A stretch of 17,099 bases of DNA, from assembly GCA_964391025.1 (NCBI GenBank), contig CAYMKJ010000240.1, positions 1 to 17,099 of the forward strand, in the 5' to 3' direction. Positions 12,871-17,099 of this stretch are shown one piece after another. Position 1 is the stretch's first letter; every line of letters starts with the position of its first letter. The notes below the pieces were generated by a model. That model worked only from the letters and a program-made list of their open reading frames with translations. It ran no database searches and was not told where the DNA came from. Position numbers and translations under genes: made by a program. The DNA comes from SHZI01 sp964391025 (GTDB taxonomy: Bacteria; Pseudomonadota; Gammaproteobacteria; Steroidobacterales; GCA-2729495).

Positions 12871-13607
12871 GACGGTCCCTCCTGCGTGATGAACTGCCGC
12901 AACTCCCGCACCAGTCCATTGCAGGCGGCCGCCTGGGTGCGCGCGACAAAGGGCAGCGGGATGATAAAGGCGGGCACCATGGACGTGCCGTGCACGTCGG
13001 TCTTGACCTCACCGGCGTGTTCCCCCTTCTTCAGATCCCACACGGCGGCCTCGTAGGAGCCGTCGTTCTCCCACCAGACCAGGCCGAAACAGCCACCGCC
13101 CACTGCGCTGGCAGCACAACTCATGCCACCGCCGCCGGAGGTTCGCTCGGTGCTGCCCTTGACCCAGACCAGATAGCGCACGCCGCGCTCGGTGATGCGC
13201 TGGGCAACTCCGGGGCGTGCCAGCAGTTCTGGCAGTGCCTCGATGCCCTGGGGCATCGTGCGGGGCTCGAACCAGGGAAAGAGTTCGTCGCGGAACTTCG
13301 CGCTGGGATAGACGTTGAATGAGTCCCGTCCGCCGTCCAGCTGGTCATTTACGCAATCGAGAAAGCCGGATTCCGTCTTGTTCCCCTGGTGGTAGCTGGT
13401 GGCGAGGATGACCACGGATTCATCGTCGGTGATGCCCGTGGCCGTGTTCTTGATCTCCTCAACCCGGGACGTTACACAGCCGGACGCGGCCAGTGCCGAC
13501 AGCAGGAGGAATGCGGTTGGCCAACACCCGGGATGCAGGAATTCGGGATGCCGCTCTGGGTGAGTTTCAGGGTGAGTTTCAGCGTGTCGGTCACGGTGCT
13601 GGGACAT
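12867..13607 (-). CDS. Lipoprotein of unknown function
   Basis: A 246-aa putative lipoprotein. The ATG at 13607 has GGAGA six bases upstream and overlaps the previous gene by 17 bases. The n-region is unusually long and built on a repeated Glu-Thr-His-Pro unit (residues 10-22). Then comes a hydrophobic core and lipobox-like AASGC (Cys44). The mature part has VVILATSYHQGNKTESGFLDCV, NVYPSAKFRDELFPWFEP, a small-residue stretch SGGGGMSCAASAVGGGCFG and WWENDGSYEAAVWDLKKGE. It ends near PAFIIPLPFVARTQAAACNGL. I do not know a named domain. The repeated aromatic and Asp-containing strands suggest a beta-rich periplasmic protein. It follows another lipoprotein and precedes a two-span membrane protein, so the three may form an envelope complex. 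Confidence 0.7.
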   Translation of the reverse strand: MSQHRDRHAETHPETHPERHPEFLHPGCWPTAFLLLSALAASGCVTSRVEEIKNTATGITDDESVVILATSYHQGNKTESGFLDCVNDQLDGGRDSFNVYPSAKFRDELFPWFEPRTMPQGIEALPELLARPGVAQRITERGVRYLVWVKGSTERTSGGGGMSCAASAVGGGCFGLVWWENDGSYEAAVWDLKKGEHAGEVKTDVHGTSMVPAFIIPLPFVARTQAAACNGLVRELRQFITQEGPS

Positions 13608-14211
13608 CGACTTTCTCCATCGGCAACACGCCGTGGGCCCGCGCTTCGCTGACGAAGCCCACTGCGAGCGTAGCGGCCGCATCCCGCAGCGCCAGGATGG
13701 TGGCCTGTTCCATCGAACGTGCCGGCCTGAGCAGGGTGGACTCGCTTTCACCGTAGGCGCTGATATTCCAGCTGGTGAGCAATTCCCCACCGGGACTGAA
13801 CACTTTTACAGTGTAGCGTATCCAGACCGAGTACTGCTCTGTCGCGGACTGGCTCGGCAGCGAAAATTCGAACGCGGCGACCGAGGGCTCGATGATGGCG
13901 TTAAAGCCCGCTGCCGCAGTGCCGGTGGGCCGAGCGGAAACCCGCGTTGCGCTGCGAAAAAGGCGTCTGGAGGCGCTTTCGAACAGGGCCACGTTGGCCT
14001 TGCCGATGTCGATGTCCCACTTGGAATCCCCGGCCACGTTTTCCCGGTGGCGATAGTTGGCGAACTCGTCGCTGTAATACAGCGCCACGTCGAGGGGCAG
14101 GGGTTCAACCAGCGGTTCCGGAAAGGTGTTCGGGACGGTCAGCGCCTCGTTACAACCGGTCATAATGGGGAGCAGGAAGAGGATCGTGACCCGGACCAGA
14201 TGCCGAAACAT
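13591..14211 (-). CDS. Lipoprotein of unknown function
   Basis: A 206-aa putative lipoprotein with signal MFRHLVRVTILFLLPIMTGC (lipobox Cys20). After it comes a Pro-rich linker, then VALYYSDEFANYRHRENV and GKANVALFESASRRLF, resembling the start of periplasmic lipoproteins that pair with transport systems. Strand-forming segments follow (IIEPSVAAFEFSLP, then YSVWIRYTVKVFSPGGELL). A C-terminal helix reads MEQATILALRDAAATLAVGF. I cannot name the domain. The start lies nine bases after the stop of the FieF-like gene and its stop overlaps the next lipoprotein, so it is cotranscribed with both. Its Cys is followed by Asn-Glu, so outer-membrane sorting is expected. Confidence 0.72.
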   Translation of the reverse strand: MFRHLVRVTILFLLPIMTGCNEALTVPNTFPEPLVEPLPLDVALYYSDEFANYRHRENVAGDSKWDIDIGKANVALFESASRRLFRSATRVSARPTGTAAAGFNAIIEPSVAAFEFSLPSQSATEQYSVWIRYTVKVFSPGGELLTSWNISAYGESESTLLRPARSMEQATILALRDAAATLAVGFVSEARAHGVLPMEKVDVPAP

Positions 14212-14220
14212 CAGGTCAAT

Positions 14221-15216
14221 CTAGCATGACCCCGCTCCCGGCCGCTGCACGACCGGCCCTGTAACGGCCGCGAGGTCGAGGGCGTCCTCGAAGCTGTCGC
14301 GACGCTCGGCGTAGCCCAGCGGATCCGGGTGGATGATGATTTCGCAGCCCGGGTAGGCGTCCTCGATCCAGTCCTCGACCTCGTCCAGGATCCGGTGGGT
14401 CCCGACCAGTGAGGTGTTTGCGTCCAACTCCAGGTGGAACTGCACCAGGTAGCCGGCGCCCCCGTGCCGGGTGCGCAGATCGTGGAAGCCAAGCACTTTC
14501 GGGTGACTGGTCGCGAGTTCCCGGATGCGGGCCCGATCTGCGTCAGGAATCTCCCGGTCCAGAAGGATATCGAGTGAGCGCGAGGCGATACCCCAGGCGC
14601 CCCACGCGAGATAGGCTGCCACGCCCAACCCGACTGCAGGGTCGACCCAGGCCAGCCCCGTGAACGTCGCGACCGCCACAGCAGCCAGCACACTGAGATT
14701 CACCAACAGGTCGGTCTTGTAGTGCAGGGCATCGGCCGCAATGGCCACCGAGCCCGTCTCCCGGCTGACGTAACGTTGCCAGCTGAGCAGTCCGAGAGTG
14801 ATCGCCGTGGAGGCGGCCATCACCGCCATGCCGGCAACAGGACGCACAATCGCCTCGGGAGTCAGCAGGCGCTGCACCGCCTCGACGGCAACGAAGACCC
14901 CGGATCCGGTGATGATGACCGACTGTAGCAGGGCGGCCAGCCCTTCTGATTTGCCGTGCCCGAAGCGATGTTCCAGGTCGGCGGGCGACAGGGAAAAGCG
15001 CACCGCCCAGAAGGTGAGCAGCGAGGCGAGCACGTCCAGGAAGGAGTCGGCGAGTGAACTCAGCACCGAGACTGAGTCTGTGGCGCGCCAGGCCCAGGTC
15101 TTCGCGATGACCAGGGTGGCAGCCACGGCGACGGATGCGTAGGTCGCCGAGCGCATCAGTTCGGCGCGGCGGGTGGCGCGATCTCCGGCGTGAGGGGTCT
15201 GGGGCGAGCTGGCCAT
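14221..15216 (-). CDS. fieF: FieF/YiiP-type cation diffusion facilitator
   Basis: A 331-aa inner-membrane CDF exporter that moves divalent metals (Zn, Fe, Mn or Co) out of the cytoplasm in exchange for protons. The transport site residues are all present: Asp57 and Asp61 in LADSFLDVLAS (TM2), His165 and Asp169 in LHYKTDLL (TM5). They sit exactly 12 residues beyond E. coli YiiP D45, D49, H153 and D157, so spacing is fully conserved. The loop RFGHGKSEGLAAL is typical. The C-terminal cytoplasmic domain has FHDLRTRHGGAGYLVQFHLELD and IIIHPDP, the dimer metal-binding fold. The start lacks a clear ribosome site and may be coupled to a 28-aa reading ending nine bases upstream. Metal specificity cannot be read from sequence. 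Confidence 0.92.
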   Translation of the reverse strand: MASSPQTPHAGDRATRRAELMRSATYASVAVAATLVIAKTWAWRATDSVSVLSSLADSFLDVLASLLTFWAVRFSLSPADLEHRFGHGKSEGLAALLQSVIITGSGVFVAVEAVQRLLTPEAIVRPVAGMAVMAASTAITLGLLSWQRYVSRETGSVAIAADALHYKTDLLVNLSVLAAVAVATFTGLAWVDPAVGLGVAAYLAWGAWGIASRSLDILLDREIPDADRARIRELATSHPKVLGFHDLRTRHGGAGYLVQFHLELDANTSLVGTHRILDEVEDWIEDAYPGCEIIIHPDPLGYAERRDSFEDALDLAAVTGPVVQRPGAGSC

Positions 15217-15225
15217 GTGGCAAGC

Positions 15226-15312
15226 TTAGCGTGCCAGCGTGGCTGCCACGGCCGCCACCCGCAGGACGGTGCCACCGGCGATCAGCAGCTGCAGGAGGAT
15301 CAGGTCCGTCAT
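15226..15312 (-). CDS. Possible 28-aa hydrophobic leader peptide of the CDF operon
   Basis: ATG at 15312 to TAA at 15226 gives MTDLILLQLLIAGGTVLRVA and eight more residues, a single hydrophobic stretch with a short acidic head. It ends nine bases before the FieF-like start, which itself lacks a ribosome site. No ribosome site is visible for the peptide either. It could be a small membrane partner, a coupling leader or chance. Confidence 0.3.
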   Translation of the reverse strand: MTDLILLQLLIAGGTVLRVAAVAATLAR

Positions 15313-15362
15313 GCGCGCAATTATGGCTGCGCCGTGACCAACCCGCTAATATCGGAGCGCTA

Positions 15363-16235
15363 ATGCCCGCGGCCGATATCCTGCAGATTGTTGCACTGGC
15401 GGCCGTATGGGGCGCCTCGTTCCTGTTCCTGCGCATGGCCACACCGGATTTCGGCCCGGTGCCGCTGATCGCGATCCGGGTGGCGGTGTCGGCGCTGTTC
15501 CTGTTGCCCGTACTGCTGGTGCGGCCGGTGTGGCGCGCTGAGTTCCGACGGAACCTCGGCAAGCTCTTTCTGCTGGGCCTGATCAACGCGGCGATTCCCT
15601 ACCCGTTGTTTGCCTACTCCACGCTGTTCGTGACAGCCGGGTTTGCGTCGATCATCAATGCCACGGCACCCCTGTTTGCCGCACTGCTGGCGGGAGTATG
15701 GCTGCGGGACCGGATCACGATCGGCGGGTTTCTGGGACTGATCGTCGGGTTCAGCGGCGTGGTGCTGTTGGTGGGGGGGCTGCCCGACACAACCCCGGAC
15801 GCACTGCTGGCGATTTGTGGTTCGTTATTCGCGACTTTCTTATATGGCGTTGCCGCGTCCTTCGTGAAGAAGCACCTGGCGGGCGTGAACACCTGGGTGA
15901 CCACCATCGGGAGCTTCGGGTTTGCAGCGGTGCTGCTGGCGCCGCTGGCGGTGCTGAAGTGGCCAGGGGTGAATCCTTCGAGCCGGTCGTGGGCGGCGGT
16001 GCTGTTGCTTGCCGTCGTCTGCACGGCGATTCCGAATATCTACTACTTCCGGCTCGTCCTGCGGGTTGGCCCCGGCAAAGCGATGTCCGTGGCCTTCCTG
16101 ATTCCAGTCTTCGGGATTCTGTGGGGTGCACTGGTGTTGCACGAGAGCGTCACGCTCGGCATGCTCAGCGGAGGCGTGGTGATCCTGCTCGGGACCGCGC
16201 TGGTAGTCGGAGTGATCGGGAAGAGGGCGGGGTAG
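15363..16235 (+). CDS. EamA/DMT-family transporter
   Basis: A 290-aa inner-membrane protein with about ten hydrophobic segments arranged as two EamA repeats. The first repeat starts LQIVALAAVWGASFLFLRMA and includes PLIAIRVAVSALFLLPVLLV and INATAPLFAALLAGVWLRDR, the classic end of TM4. The second has GVAASFVKKHLAG and ends SVAFLIPVFGILWGALVLHE, followed by LSGGVVILLGTALVV. Members export amino acids, metabolites or drugs; the substrate here is unknown. The ATG at 15363 has GGAG five bases upstream. The frame stays open to 15135 but crosses the opposite-strand exporter, so it is not used. It diverges from the CDF operon. Confidence 0.9.
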   Translation: MPAADILQIVALAAVWGASFLFLRMATPDFGPVPLIAIRVAVSALFLLPVLLVRPVWRAEFRRNLGKLFLLGLINAAIPYPLFAYSTLFVTAGFASIINATAPLFAALLAGVWLRDRITIGGFLGLIVGFSGVVLLVGGLPDTTPDALLAICGSLFATFLYGVAASFVKKHLAGVNTWVTTIGSFGFAAVLLAPLAVLKWPGVNPSSRSWAAVLLLAVVCTAIPNIYYFRLVLRVGPGKAMSVAFLIPVFGILWGALVLHESVTLGMLSGGVVILLGTALVVGVIGKRAG

Positions 16236-16269
16236 GTGTGGCTACGTACAGACCCGGTTCGGGGATCGT

Positions 16270-16395
16270 CTACCCTGATATCGCGAATGCTGCACCGATC
16301 ACAATGCCAACGATGAACATCACCGCCGAGAGCACGAGGTATGCCTTCAGGCCGAATTGCCCGAGGGCAACAATCTGCGCGATTACTTTTTTCAT
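16270..16395 (-). CDS. Small 41-aa single-span membrane protein
   Basis: ATG at 16395 to TAG at 16270 gives MKKVIAQIVALGQFGLKAYL followed by VLSAVMFIVGIVIGAAFAIS and Gly. The pattern is that of a real small membrane protein: Lys-Lys at the N-terminus, an amphipathic stretch, one long span and Gly/Ala at the end. The ribosome site is weak. It is flanked by the DMT and Sel1 genes on the other strand, and no family is recognised. Confidence 0.45.
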   Translation of the reverse strand: MKKVIAQIVALGQFGLKAYLVLSAVMFIVGIVIGAAFAISG

Positions 16396-16524
16396 TGTGG
16401 CGCTCGTTCGACGTGCTCTCGAATATAGGCGCCTCGTCGGCGAGTGCCGGCGGTTCTAAACATAAGGCCGGATTCCGTCGGCGCCGGCCACCCTTCGGTC
16501 ACGTCGGCTGGGCCAGCGGCGAAA

Positions 16525-16553
16525 TTGGGGATCCCGGAGGTATCCGCTATTAT
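16525..16553 (+). promoter_or_regulatory. Probable promoter of the Sel1-repeat gene
   Basis: TTGGGG (16525-16530) and TATTAT (16548-16553) are separated by exactly 17 bases. The predicted start near 16560 leaves an 18-base leader with a GGGGGA (16563-16568) nine bases before the ATG at 16578. Confidence 0.45.
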
Positions 16554-16577
16554 TCCGCGGTAGGGGGAAATCGGCCC

Positions 16578-17063
16578 ATGAGAAGCGCCATTCGTGCCGG
16601 AGTGCTGGGACTGGCCCTCGCGACTGCGGGCTGCGATGCCCCAGTACCACCAGCGCCGGCGATTGACCCTGTGGTCATCAGCGACGATGCGACCGCAGTT
16701 GAAATGCTTCGGCCGCTTGCTGAGCAGGGGGACGCGGATGCCCAGCTCAACCTCGGTCTCATGTACAAAATAGGTCAGGGCGTCCCGCAGGACTATGCCG
16801 AGGCGGTGAAGTGGTTTCGGAAGGCGGCAGATCAAGGCTTGAACGACGCCCAGAACAACCTGGGTGTCATGTATTCCAGCGGTACTGGCGTCGCGCAGGA
16901 CTATGTGCAGGCACATATGTGGTTTAGCCTCGCCGCCGTCGCTGGCAATCGGAACTCTCTCGGTGGTCGCAATCAGGTCGCCGCCAAGATGACCCCCGGT
17001 CAGATCGCCGAAGCGCAGAAGCTCGCCCAGGAGTGGACGCCGAAGAAGGTGGCAACGCCGTAG
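16578..17063 (+). CDS. Sel1-repeat lipoprotein
   Basis: A 161-aa lipoprotein. Signal MRSAIRAGVLGLALATAGCD has its lipid Cys at 19; Asp20 just after it is the classical signal for retention in the inner membrane. A Pro-rich linker follows. Two Sel1 (TPR-like) repeats come next: DADAQLNLGLMYKIGQGVP through FRKAADQG (52-87), and NDAQNNLGVMYSSGTGVAQD through LAAVAGN (89-124). A partial one (EMLRPLAEQG) precedes them. The tail MTPGQIAEAQKLAQEW is the usual end of short Sel1 proteins. Such repeats bind partner proteins. The ATG at 16578 is chosen for the signal peptide and the promoter spacing; the frame is open to 16341 without coding character. Confidence 0.85.
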   Translation: MRSAIRAGVLGLALATAGCDAPVPPAPAIDPVVISDDATAVEMLRPLAEQGDADAQLNLGLMYKIGQGVPQDYAEAVKWFRKAADQGLNDAQNNLGVMYSSGTGVAQDYVQAHMWFSLAAVAGNRNSLGGRNQVAAKMTPGQIAEAQKLAQEWTPKKVATP

Positions 17064-17099
17064 CCTGAACTTTTTGTACCGGGGCCAGCGGTGAAGCTG

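Larger units (their letters stand above)
16236..16577. other. 342-base gap before the Sel1 gene
   Basis: It holds a probable 41-aa reading on the minus strand (16270-16395) and a promoter for the Sel1 gene (16525-16553). The rest (16396-16520) shows no recognisable feature. The plus frame is open from 16341, but its residues are Ser/Arg/Gly-rich without family character. Confidence 0.6.

Noticed and set aside
13608..13790. 61-residue N-terminal extension of the second lipoprotein
   Set aside because: It overlaps the upstream lipoprotein in another frame and would bury the signal peptide. The ATG at 13607 has a good ribosome site.
15135..15362. N-terminal extension of the DMT transporter
   Set aside because: Arg/Pro-rich, antisense to the CDF gene. 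The internal ATG at 15363 has a ribosome site and the family's normal start.

Overview
The window looks like chromosomal DNA of a GC-rich gammaproteobacterium. The evidence is the set of housekeeping families: oligoribonuclease (orn), PEP synthase with its regulatory kinase (ppsA/ppsR), a YqiB-type DUF1249 protein, tail-specific protease Prc with its long C-terminal domain, and a FieF-type metal exporter. I see no rRNA, tRNA, CRISPR array, phage structural gene or intact mobile element.

Layout. (1) 1-3277 is an accessory stretch wedged between two core genes that converge on it, orn (+, only its 3' end is present) and ppsA (-). It holds an IS91-type transposase remnant fused to the tail of a HAD-family gene, a DUF433/DUF5615 toxin-antitoxin pair (-), a MAPEG membrane-protein gene, two copies of a ~73-bp direct repeat, and a DUF1778/GNAT toxin-antitoxin pair (+). 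(2) 3278-8749 is a carbon-metabolism block: ppsA (-) and ppsR (+) diverge, then a PGM1-like phosphoglucomutase (-) converges on ppsR and diverges from a DUF1249 gene (+). (3) 8808-12382 holds an unknown coiled-coil protein (+), prc (-) and a small membrane protein (+). (4) 12535-15312 is a minus-strand operon: possibly a 28-aa hydrophobic peptide, then a FieF-like exporter, two lipoproteins of unknown function and a small membrane protein, all tightly packed or overlapping. (5) 15363-17063 carries an EamA/DMT transporter (+), a probable unlisted 41-aa membrane peptide (-) and a Sel1-repeat lipoprotein (+).

The most interesting observation is structural. The MAPEG gene is bracketed on the left by a second copy of the ppsA 3' end (1709-1804), inverted relative to the resident ppsA. 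On the right it is bracketed by a perfect 37-nt inverted copy of the orn 3' end (2179-2215 versus 145-181). Read on the other strand, 1709-2215 is an orn-MAPEG-ppsA junction with the gene order expected if MAPEG once lay between orn and ppsA as the gene after ppsA. The interval therefore looks like an older or foreign version of the same locus, present in flipped orientation, abutted by a 73-bp repeat and surrounded by toxin-antitoxin genes and transposon debris.

PpsA and PpsR work together: PpsR phosphorylates and dephosphorylates a threonine next to the catalytic histidine of PpsA and so gates gluconeogenic PEP formation. Phosphoglucomutase next door links hexose phosphates to storage and envelope sugars. 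I did not find a convincing new defence or biosynthetic system. The candidates for novelty are the scrambled orn-ppsA junction, the two small hydrophobic peptides and the two-lipoprotein operon.
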